From: Bryobacteraceae bacterium
GTDB taxonomy: Bacteria; Acidobacteriota; Terriglobia; Bryobacterales; Bryobacteraceae
Length of the DNA: 7,488 nucleotides
Assembly (NCBI GenBank): GCA_030044325.1
Contig: JASHWA010000055.1
Coordinates: 1 to 7,488 of the forward strand
Reading direction: 5' to 3'
Shown: positions 1 through 6,234 of the stretch, in pieces
How positions within the stretch are numbered: position 1 is the first letter of the stretch
Layout: every line of letters starts with the position of its first letter
Position numbers and translations under genes: made by a program
The notes under the pieces: generated by a model
The model's database searches: none
What the model saw: only the letters and a program-made list of their open reading frames with translations
Told to the model about the DNA's origin: nothing

Positions 1-1453
1 ACAGGCGGATCGCGTCTTCGATCTGGCCGGACTTTTGCAGCAGCAGGCCGGTGTTGTAGAACAGCTCCGGGGTGCGCTCGCCCGCTTCGATCAGCTTGGC
101 TTGCAGATCGAGGGCTTTGTCGAGATCTTCGCGTTCGACCGCGATGGCGGCAAGACCGCGCAGCGCGTCGACCGAAGACCCGTCGGCAGCGAGCACGTTC
201 TGAAACGCTTTGGCCGCGCCGTCCTGATCGCCCAGGTTCCAGTAAGCCAGGCCGAGATTCAACTGCGCTTCGGGCCAGTTGGCGCGCTTGCGGATGCAGT
301 TCTGGAAAGCGTCGGCCGCGCCGCGATGATCGGCGCGCTGAAGACGCAGGTAGCCCAGGCGGAACCAGGCGTCTTCCCATTCGGGATTGCGCGCGAGCAG
401 CTTGACGTAGAGCCGCTCGGCCTCCTCTTTTTCGCCCTGCTGTTCGAGGACGCTGGCGAGATTGTAGAGCACGTCGGCGAGGTCGGGCGCGATCTGCAAG
501 GCGCGCTCGTAGGATTCGCGGGCGAGCTTCAGTTCGCCCATCTCCTGGCGGACGATGCCCAGATTCACGTGCGCCTGCTTGGCGTCGGGGCGCACGCGCA
601 CGGCTTCCGAATACGCGCGCGCGGCTTCGTCCAGGCGCCCGCATTTTTGCTGCGCGACGCCCGTGTTGAACCAGCGCTCGAAATGATCCGGCGTGAATTC
701 GATCAGCTTCTGGCAGTAGCGCGCGGCGGCTTCGAAATCGTTGGAATGAAACGCGCAGGTGGCCAGGCCCTCGAGCGCGGCCTGCGAGAGCGGACGCATG
801 GTGAGCAGGCGCTCGGAGTACGTCTGGATGGAAGCGTGGTCCTTGCGGGCCATGCCGATGGTGATCAGATTGACCAGGCACTCTTCCGACTGGGGATTTT
901 TCTGGAGAATTTTCAAATACAGCGCGGTGGCTTCGTCGAACTTCCACAGCAGCTGCTGGGAGACGGCCTTGCCGAACAGCGCGGTTTCATGATCGGGCTG
1001 GCGCTGGAGCACCTTGTCGAAATACCCGATGGCCGGCTCGGGCTTCTCCTGATGGAGCAGGCAGATTCCCAGGCCCAACTGCGCGTCCAGGCGATTGGGG
1101 TCGGATTCGAGGGATTTCTGGAACGCCTCGGAGGCTTCCTGCCAGCGGCCGAGCTTCTCGTAGCAGATCCCCAGATTGAAATTCGCGGTGGGGTGGCGCG
1201 GGGCGAGAGAGAGCAGGCGCGTGTAGGTTTTGAGCGCGTCGTCGTACTGTTCGAGCTCGAACTGCACGTGGCCCTTGGCGGCGAAAATCTCCGCGCTCTC
1301 TTCCCCGTTTTCGATGGCGGCATTGAGCTCGCGCAGGGCTTCCTTGCGCTTGCCGTCCAGGTGCAGCGCGACGGCTCGCGCCAGCGCCGGAGAGGTCCCG
1401 CCGGCGTTATTCGGCCGCAGGGCCGTATCGGTTCCGTTCCTTTTTGTGCTCAT
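1..1453 (-). CDS. TPR-repeat protein, soluble, C-terminus beyond the window edge
   Basis: The visible 484 residues are almost wholly tetratricopeptide repeats. After about 20 polar residues, roughly 13 tandem 34-residue units run to the edge, and another has begun at about residue 462. Typical TPR spacing is clear, with W/L-G-Y/A-A-F-P positions such as 'NFNLGICYEKLGRWQEA' (91-107), 'HVNLGIVRQEMGE' (295-307) and 'QLNLGLAYWNLGDQDGAA' (397-414). There is no signal peptide or membrane segment, so it is probably a cytoplasmic protein-interaction scaffold. No catalytic domain is visible, but one could lie in the missing C-terminus. The ATG at 1453-1451 overlaps the stop of the upstream gene (ATGA, 4 bp), which implies co-transcription and translational coupling. 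A GGGAG element about 12 bases upstream is rather far from the ATG, consistent with coupling. The substrate or partner is unknown; the neighbouring mosaic membrane protein is the obvious candidate (inference). Confidence 0.9.
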   Translation of the reverse strand, partial: MSTKRNGTDTALRPNNAGGTSPALARAVALHLDGKRKEALRELNAAIENGEESAEIFAAKGHVQFELEQYDDALKTYTRLLSLAPRHPTANFNLGICYEKLGRWQEASEAFQKSLESDPNRLDAQLGLGICLLHQEKPEPAIGYFDKVLQRQPDHETALFGKAVSQQLLWKFDEATALYLKILQKNPQSEECLVNLITIGMARKDHASIQTYSERLLTMRPLSQAALEGLATCAFHSNDFEAAARYCQKLIEFTPDHFERWFNTGVAQQKCGRLDEAARAYSEAVRVRPDAKQAHVNLGIVRQEMGELKLARESYERALQIAPDLADVLYNLASVLEQQGEKEEAERLYVKLLARNPEWEDAWFRLGYLRLQRADHRGAADAFQNCIRKRANWPEAQLNLGLAYWNLGDQDGAAKAFQNVLAADGSSVDALRGLAAIAVEREDLDKALDLQAKLIEAGERTPELFYNTGLLLQKSGQIEDAIRL

Positions 1454-3549
1454 TGTCGTTGCAAGCTCCCGGTTTCCGGTGGAATGTTGTAGGGCGCAAG
1501 GTAGGCGCACAGACGGCCGAGCATGTCGTATTGATGGGTCACCTGCACCCAGCGCAAGCGGCTCTGTTCGCCGTCGGCGGTGAAGAAACCGACGCCGCCG
1601 TGAGCCAGGCGCGGCTCGCTCCAGGCGTCGATCACCTGGCCCTGAATGCTCAGCGAGAAATCGTCGCCGTGGACGTCGAACAGGACGCGGTACAGCGTGT
1701 CGTTGCGCGCATCAAGGGGCACGGCCACGTCGGCCCGCGAATCGGCTTTGCCGTTCACCACCGCGTAGCGGGTGAGCCCCAGCGTGGGCAGGGGACCGGG
1801 CTTCAGCACTTCCAGCTTGATGACGTAATAGTTGTCGAAATCGGCGGCGCGCACCACCCAGCTCAGCGCCTTCCTGTCGATCATGCCCAGGAACTGAAGC
1901 TGGTAATCGTTGAGACCCATGGAAGGCCGATACAAGGCAAGCGGACCGGGACGCACAAATCCGGTTTCGTCGAAAGACCAGTCGGTGGTGGAATCGCCGC
2001 GGCTGGCCCAATCGTCCAGGCCGGAGCGGAAATCTTCATCGAGCGCGACGGCCGCCCGATCGAAAACCGTCTGCTTGATATTGGTCCACTGGGTATTGAC
2101 GGCGCTCTGGACGTTCCGGCCGATGCCGCTCGAGGAGGCGGACACGCGGACCTTGGGAAGCGCGGGATGCAGCGCGAGCGCCAGCAGCACCGGGATCGCC
2201 AGGGCCAGCATCTTCAGGTCGCGCGGCGCGCGGTTCCAGAAATCGACGCCCAGCATCCACACGTTGGCGCGCTTGGGATCGATCGGATCGAAGGAACGCG
2301 GCGGCGTGGCCATGAAGTCGGCCACGGGCTCGAGTTTCGACGCGGGGCGCACGGGCTCGCTGCGCGGAGGCTGGGGAACGGAAAGCGAGGGGCGAACCGA
2401 GCGCGCTTCGGCGGCGTGGGCGGTGCAATCGAGCGAGAGCAATCCGGCCGCGGCAGGCTCGAAAGCGTCCGCGGCGGGGCGCGCCGGGGTGGTCGAAGCG
2501 GTGGCCGCACGCAGCACTTGGGGAGTCCGCTGGGGCAGGGAAACGGAAAGCGTCGAGGGCTCCACGGCGCCGGCCGACGCGCTGCAGGCTGCCGGCGCGG
2601 CGCAGGATTCGACCGCATAGCGCCGGCCGGAGGCGAGGCGCAGACGCGGGCGCAGCGGAGGCGTTTCGAGATGGAGTTCCGGGCTCTCGACGGCGGCGCG
2701 AAGATCGAGCGCGCGAAGGCCGTCGGCCGGTGGGGCGGTGGCGATGCCCAGCGCAACGGGAAGCTCGAGCAATCCGGAGGCGGCTTCCTTGATCTTGAGG
2801 CCGGGTTCAGCCAGAACCGGCACGGCCAATTTCGCGAACAAGGGCAGTTGCGCGCGGAATGCGAGATCGAGCGGAACGGGATTTCCGGCAATGCGCAAGA
2901 CGAGCGCGGCGGGCGCGCCGCGCGACAGCGCGAACAGCGCTACGCATAACGGCGCGGGAGCTTCGATGGTCTCGACCGGTTCGCTGAGCGGGGCCGAAAG
3001 CCACGCGACGTCGCGCACGGCGACGATCGTAAACGCGGCGGGTGTCACGCCGGGCGCGCGAACCGCCAGCCGCGCCGTGCGCAAGGGGAACAGCGGAATC
3101 GCGATCCGCTTGGCTTGTCCAAAAACGACCGGAGCAGGAGCAAACACCGCAAACGCCGAACGCGGCGCGAGAGCGGCCAGGATCGGACCCGGTTCGCTGA
3201 GCACAATGCGATCGGCGAGCCAGCGCGGGTGAATCAGCGCGGATTCCCGCATAAAGCCGGCGATTCCCACGTCGCCGGTGTTGGCCTGCACCAGCCACAC
3301 GGGACGCTCTTCGTTCTGCTCAAACGGTTCGGGATCGGTTTTTCCCAGAATGGCTTCGACCGGCACGCGCGGCTGATGAGCGCGGAGCGAATCGTGGGTC
3401 TGATGGAGCCGCTCCACCGCCAGCCGTTCCTGCTCCTGCCAATACGCCTTGCGGTGCGCGGCGGAGCAAAACTGCCCGTTGGTGATCTTACGGTACAGCG
3501 GCAGACGGCCATCGCAATACAGGCAGCGGATATCGTCAGCCCATGACAT
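1450..3549 (-). CDS. Mosaic membrane protein: Cys/His zinc-finger-like N-terminus, Ala/Pro-rich linker, one TM, LamG/DUF1080-like C-terminus
   Basis: I do not recognise a named family for this 699-residue protein. Residues 9-37 hold C9-x2-C12-x15-C28-x3-H32 followed by 'RKAYWQEQE', which looks like a small zinc-binding knuckle. Residues from about 90 to 430 are Ala/Pro/Leu-rich with no clear catalytic motif. A basic stretch (R..RDLK) precedes a short hydrophobic segment at about 445-464, predicted to span the membrane with the N-terminus inside. Residues from about 504 to 685, beginning 'DEDFRSGLDDW', resemble the concanavalin-like sandwich of LamG/DUF1080 (3-keto-disaccharide hydrolase-type) domains; the stretches 'WVVRAADFDNYYVIKLEV' and 'GGVGFFTADGEQSRLRWVQV' are typical. 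The inferred layout is a cytoplasmic zinc knuckle and an exported ligand-binding domain. The start must lie at or very near 3549 because the first Cys is residue 9; GAGG sits only 2 bases upstream of it. The stop overlaps the next gene's ATG. The membrane segment is short, so the topology is moderately certain. Confidence 0.85.
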   Translation of the reverse strand: MSWADDIRCLYCDGRLPLYRKITNGQFCSAAHRKAYWQEQERLAVERLHQTHDSLRAHQPRVPVEAILGKTDPEPFEQNEERPVWLVQANTGDVGIAGFMRESALIHPRWLADRIVLSEPGPILAALAPRSAFAVFAPAPVVFGQAKRIAIPLFPLRTARLAVRAPGVTPAAFTIVAVRDVAWLSAPLSEPVETIEAPAPLCVALFALSRGAPAALVLRIAGNPVPLDLAFRAQLPLFAKLAVPVLAEPGLKIKEAASGLLELPVALGIATAPPADGLRALDLRAAVESPELHLETPPLRPRLRLASGRRYAVESCAAPAACSASAGAVEPSTLSVSLPQRTPQVLRAATASTTPARPAADAFEPAAAGLLSLDCTAHAAEARSVRPSLSVPQPPRSEPVRPASKLEPVADFMATPPRSFDPIDPKRANVWMLGVDFWNRAPRDLKMLALAIPVLLALALHPALPKVRVSASSSGIGRNVQSAVNTQWTNIKQTVFDRAAVALDEDFRSGLDDWASRGDSTTDWSFDETGFVRPGPLALYRPSMGLNDYQLQFLGMIDRKALSWVVRAADFDNYYVIKLEVLKPGPLPTLGLTRYAVVNGKADSRADVAVPLDARNDTLYRVLFDVHGDDFSLSIQGQVIDAWSEPRLAHGGVGFFTADGEQSRLRWVQVTHQYDMLGRLCAYLAPYNIPPETGSLQRQ

Positions 3550-3757
3550 CGCCTCATGTTAAAGCGAACAAGGCGGACAAGGGAACACGGCAAACGCCTT
3601 AGTAGAACCTTAGGGCTTCGGCTTAAGTACTGCGGTAAAAACAGTTTGGATTTTCGGCAGGTAAGGTGCGGTGTACTTAGGAGGCCGGCCGAAAAGAAAA
3701 GACCATGCGTTCGGCAGGCCGCTCGGCGTCAATATACTCGCTCTTTTCAGCAACCTC
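3550..3757. other. Intergenic gap in the minus-strand block; no convincing site
   Basis: This 208-bp gap is less GC-rich than its surroundings and lies between the stop of the small TPR gene and the start of the mosaic protein gene. It should hold the latter's promoter if the two are not co-transcribed. I found no -35/-10 pair on the minus strand close to consensus and no GC stem followed by a T-run. The 8-bp palindrome GGCCGGCC at 3683-3690 and a repeated 'ttcggcagg' (around 3653 and 3711) are short enough to be chance. Possible weak open frames here lack support. Confidence 0.5.
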
Positions 3758-4579
3758 TTACTGGCCGTCCAGGATGCGCCCTCGAACATGATCGCTCGCC
3801 GCGCCGCGCGCATCGCCCAGGGCGAGCTTCACTTGCGCACGCGCGTAATAGGCCGGGCCGGCTTCCGGATTGAGCGCGACCATCTGGTCGAAATCGGCCA
3901 GCGCCCGGTGAAAATCGCCCAGCATCTGATAGGTGGCGCCGCGCTGAAAATAATTATCGGCCGAGGGTGCGAGCTCGATGGCGCGCGTGAAATCCTCGAT
4001 GGCCTTGCGCGGGTCGCCGAGCGCGCGCATTCCCAGCCCGCGGAGATTGTAAGCCTCGGCCAGGCGCGAATCGATGGCGAGCGCGCTATTGGCGTCGGCG
4101 ACAGCGGATTGATAATCCTTGACCAGGAACCATTCGCGGCCGCGCGCGAGCAGCGCCCGGGTGTCATTGGGCCGGAGCGCGATCACCTTGGAAAAATCCG
4201 CGATGGCCTGGTCGATCCTGTTGTCGTCCACGTTGGCGCGTCCGCGCATGAGGACCGCGTCGACGAGCTTTGGGTCGAGCGACGCGGCGCGGTCAAAGGC
4301 CAGCACGGCCTGCGGGTAGCGCGCGAGCGAAAACAGCCGCAATCCCGCCTCATACGATTGTTGCGCGTGAATCGGGTCTACCCAGCGCTTATACAGAAAG
4401 GCCGCAGCCAGCGAAACGGCGATTGCGGCGGCCGAGATGGAAAGCCACAGGCGCCGCTTGCTCCGCGCGACGTCATCGGCGGTCACCGGAATCAAGACCA
4501 ACGGCGCGTTTTCGGCAACCGGCTCCTGGGCTCCGGGCGGCTGGCGAGGATCGTTCACGGAATCCACTCTCTCTATCAT
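3758..4579 (-). CDS. Membrane-anchored TPR protein, repeat domain predicted outside the cytoplasm
   Basis: The 273-residue product has a 43-residue polar N-terminus ending in K41-R42-R43, then a single hydrophobic helix at about 44-63 ('LWLSISAAAIAVSLAAAFLY'), then about six TPR units from residue 75 to the end. These units show regular motifs such as 'AVLMRGRANVDDNRIDQAI' and 'NYFQRGATYQMLGDFHRAL'. Positive charges before the helix suggest N-in topology with the TPRs in the periplasm. The likely role is assembly of an envelope complex, but no partner is visible. The start is uncertain. The ATG at 4579 has no Shine-Dalgarno and lies within a possible -10 box (TATGAT, 4580-4575). The in-frame GTG at 4558-4556 follows a GAGAGAG stretch by 8 bases and may be the true start, which would shorten the protein by 7 residues without touching any domain. 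It is divergent from rnhA and lies upstream of the mosaic protein gene in the same direction. Confidence 0.88.
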   Translation of the reverse strand: MIERVDSVNDPRQPPGAQEPVAENAPLVLIPVTADDVARSKRRLWLSISAAAIAVSLAAAFLYKRWVDPIHAQQSYEAGLRLFSLARYPQAVLAFDRAASLDPKLVDAVLMRGRANVDDNRIDQAIADFSKVIALRPNDTRALLARGREWFLVKDYQSAVADANSALAIDSRLAEAYNLRGLGMRALGDPRKAIEDFTRAIELAPSADNYFQRGATYQMLGDFHRALADFDQMVALNPEAGPAYYARAQVKLALGDARGAASDHVRGRILDGQ

Positions 4580-4584
4580 AAGGA
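4574..4584 (+). promoter_or_regulatory. Candidate -10 box and Shine-Dalgarno of rnhA
   Basis: TATCAT at 4574-4579 matches the -10 consensus at 5 of 6 positions, but no good -35 lies 16-18 bp upstream. AAGGA at 4580-4584 abuts the first ATG (4585) and stands 3 bases before the second (4588). If the -10 is real, the transcript would start at or within a few bases of the ATG, giving a leaderless or nearly leaderless message. An upstream promoter inside the TPR gene is the alternative. Confidence 0.35.
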
Positions 4585-4602
4585 ATGATGAAGAGCGTGC
4601 AA
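4575..4602 (-). promoter_or_regulatory. Candidate promoter for the membrane TPR gene
   Basis: On the minus strand TTGCAC (4602-4597) is separated by 16 bp from TATGAT (4580-4575). The -10 matches TATAAT at 5 of 6 positions; the -35 keeps only the TTG. Transcription would begin near 4568, downstream of the ATG at 4579, which favours the GTG at 4558 as the translation start. This is inferred from consensus matching only. Confidence 0.35.
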
Positions 4603-5022
4603 TTGATCACCGACGGCGCATGCCTGGGCAATCCGGGGCGCGGCGGATGGGCATGCATCCTGCGCTACGGCGATCGCAAGCGCGAAATGTCCGGCTCCTC
4701 TCGGGAGACCACCAACAATCGCATGGAGCTGACCGCGGCGATCGAGGGCTTGCGCGCGCTCAACGAGCCGTGCGAGGTGGAGGTGACCACGGACTCGGAG
4801 TATCTGAAGAACGGCATCACATCGTGGATCCACGGGTGGAAGCGCAACGGGTGGAAAACCTCTGCGAAAAAGCCGGTGGTCAATCAGGATTTGTGGATGC
4901 AGCTCGATGAGCTGGTTGCAAAGCATCGCGTGCGGTGGACCTGGACCAAGGGCCATGCCGATCATGAGGACAACAACCGCTGCGATGAGCTCGCCACGCG
5001 GGCCGCGCGCGAGCAGTTATGA
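4585..5022 (+). CDS. rnhA: Ribonuclease HI
   Basis: This enzyme cleaves the RNA strand of RNA-DNA hybrids, removing R-loops and RNA primers in the cytoplasm; it is metal-dependent. The 145-residue product aligns without gaps to the E. coli enzyme from the N-terminus, so the residue numbers coincide. All catalytic residues are present: D10 ('ITDGACLGNPG'), E48 ('TTNNRMEL'), D70 ('TTDSEYL'), H124 ('KGHADHEDN') and D134 ('RCDELA'). The basic protrusion (handle) is retained, with 'WIHGWKRNGWKT' at 81-92 and K95-K96. It ends about 10 residues earlier than the 155-residue E. coli protein, losing only the flexible tail. The first of two tandem ATGs gives the matching numbering; the second (4588) has slightly better spacing from AAGGA. 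It is divergent from the membrane TPR gene and convergent with the M19 gene, overlapping it by 6 bp. Function is assigned with high certainty. Confidence 0.97.
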   Translation: MMKSVQLITDGACLGNPGRGGWACILRYGDRKREMSGSSRETTNNRMELTAAIEGLRALNEPCEVEVTTDSEYLKNGITSWIHGWKRNGWKTSAKKPVVNQDLWMQLDELVAKHRVRWTWTKGHADHEDNNRCDELATRAAREQL

Positions 5023-6159
5023 CGGGCGAACCGGCGGCGCCGGCCGCGCGATTTCGCCCAGCGCGCGCCGTGCGTTCCCGCCCAGAATCGCGGCCACGTC
5101 GCGCGCAGCGTAACGGCGCCGCAGCAGCCCTTCGGTGAAATCGAACACCTTGCGGCTATATTGCACGCCGTCGAGATCGTAGCGCCTGGCGCGGCCGCGA
5201 TCGCGGCCGTCCAGATCGACGTCGCTGCCGAGCGCGACATGCTCCACGCCGGCGTGCTTCACCACATGGTCCACGTGATCGAGCACCTGTTCGATGCCGG
5301 CCGGGCCGCTGGCGCGCACAAACGGCCGCACCATGGTCACGCCGAGCACTCCGCCTTTGGCCGCCAGCTTGCCAATCGCTTCATCCGTCTTGCAGCGCCG
5401 GCTGGACGGCACCAGCGCGCGGCATCCGGTGTGCGTCGCGAGCACGGGCGTGGACGATGCCTCGATGATGTCGAGGGTGGTCCGGTCGCCCGAATGCGAA
5501 ACATCGATCGCCATTCCGGCCGCGTTCATTCGCGCCGCGACACGCGCGCCGAAAGCGGTCAGCCCGCGATCGTGAGGGTCCGTCGATCCGCCTCCCAGGC
5601 GGTTGTCGTAATAGGTGAGCTGCGAAACGCGCTGGCCCATCGCGTAAAAGCGGTCCACGTCCTGTTCCGTTCGAAAATGTTCCGAATTCTGAAAGCCGAG
5701 CAGGATTCCGATCTTGTTTTCAGCCCGTGCGCGATCGAAGTCGGCGGGCGTATCGATGCGCAGAAAATCGCCGGCGTGCGCGGAGAGAAACGCGTTCCAG
5801 CGTTCGATATCGGCGAGCGACGATCTGCGGACATCGCCATCGGTGAAACCAACGGCCGGATGAAACACGGTAATTCCGGAGGCTTTGAGGCGCGCCAGAT
5901 CGGCCGGCGTGAAGGCGCCGGGTTCCGTCTGCCACTCGACCAGGCGGGGGTAATCGAGCGTCAGCAGGCCCAGCAGGTCGATGACGAGCGAATCTCGGAC
6001 CAGATCGACGGTCGCGGAGGAATATCCGGTAACGGGACTCGCGAGGATGCCACATCGCCTGCGATCGATGAGAGGCGCCGCGAGAGTGCAGGCAGCGGCA
6101 AGGAAACTTCTTCGTGAAATCAAGGAGCGACTCGAAAAAATTGCAGTGTAGCATACCAT
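5017..6159 (-). CDS. Tat-exported M19 (membrane dipeptidase-like) protein with atypical metal site
   Basis: This 380-residue protein belongs to peptidase family M19, whose classical members hydrolyse dipeptides with two zinc ions. The N-terminus carries a twin-arginine signal, S15-R16-R17-S18-F19-L20 followed by an Ala-rich stretch, indicating folded export. Conserved family segments are 'MAIDVSHSGDRTTLDII' (ligand H222), 'PVLATHTGCRAL' (ligand H243), the S253-R254-R255 loop, 'ALGSDVDLDG' (D313) and 'ILGGNARRAL' near the C-terminus. The usual D-G-H-N-D zinc motif is replaced by D61-L-L-G-L65, and the bridging Glu position appears to be Q157 in 'LGFQNSE'. I recall M19 relatives with a similar GFQN motif, so this may be a distinct subfamily rather than decay. 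The reading frame stays open far upstream, but that part is antisense to the VWA gene. The ATG at 6159 is chosen because it places the RR motif correctly; GGGACGG just upstream is a weak ribosome site. The substrate is unknown. Confidence 0.88.
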   Translation of the reverse strand: MVCYTAIFSSRSLISRRSFLAAACTLAAPLIDRRRCGILASPVTGYSSATVDLVRDSLVIDLLGLLTLDYPRLVEWQTEPGAFTPADLARLKASGITVFHPAVGFTDGDVRRSSLADIERWNAFLSAHAGDFLRIDTPADFDRARAENKIGILLGFQNSEHFRTEQDVDRFYAMGQRVSQLTYYDNRLGGGSTDPHDRGLTAFGARVAARMNAAGMAIDVSHSGDRTTLDIIEASSTPVLATHTGCRALVPSSRRCKTDEAIGKLAAKGGVLGVTMVRPFVRASGPAGIEQVLDHVDHVVKHAGVEHVALGSDVDLDGRDRGRARRYDLDGVQYSRKVFDFTEGLLRRRYAARDVAAILGGNARRALGEIARPAPPVRPS

Positions 6160-6200
6160 CCGTCCCAGTACCGAACGCCCACGCCACACTCGCAGACTGG

Positions 6201-6229
6201 TGATATACTGAACAACCGCTGTAACGAGG
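6201..6229 (+). promoter_or_regulatory. Extended -10 promoter and Shine-Dalgarno for the VWA operon
   Basis: TGaTATACT at 6201-6209 is an extended -10 element (TG one base before a hexamer matching TATAAT at 5 of 6 positions). No recognisable -35 lies 17 bp upstream, which extended -10 promoters tolerate. Transcription would begin near 6216, giving a leader of about 19 bases. GAGG at 6226-6229 is 5 bases from the ATG at 6235, a good ribosome-binding site. The 75-bp divergent spacer must also serve the M19 gene, but I see no strong promoter on that strand. Confidence 0.55.
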
Positions 6230-6234
6230 CTCCG

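Noticed and set aside
35..1492. A 485-codon open frame on the plus strand
   Set aside because: It is antisense to the TPR gene, whose minus-strand product shows regular TPR motifs. The frame is open because GC-rich codon use removes stops on the opposite strand.
1444..2949. A 501-codon open frame on the plus strand
   Set aside because: It lies opposite the mosaic protein gene. Its product is Gly/Arg/Gln-rich with no recognisable domain, while the minus-strand frame has coherent domains and a coupled stop/start.
3608..3628. A hairpin with a TTCG loop on the plus strand
   Set aside because: Only two Watson-Crick pairs plus two wobbles flank the loop and no T-run follows. No plus-strand gene ends nearby.
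3610..3813. A 67-codon frame on the minus strand in the gap
   Set aside because: It overlaps the end of the membrane TPR gene in another frame and its product has no recognisable feature.
3671..4588. A 305-codon open frame on the plus strand
   Set aside because: It is antisense to the membrane TPR gene, which has a clear helix and six repeats. The product of this frame has no family features.
5161..6117. A 318-codon open frame on the plus strand
   Set aside because: It is antisense to the M19 gene, which has conserved family motifs throughout; this frame has none.
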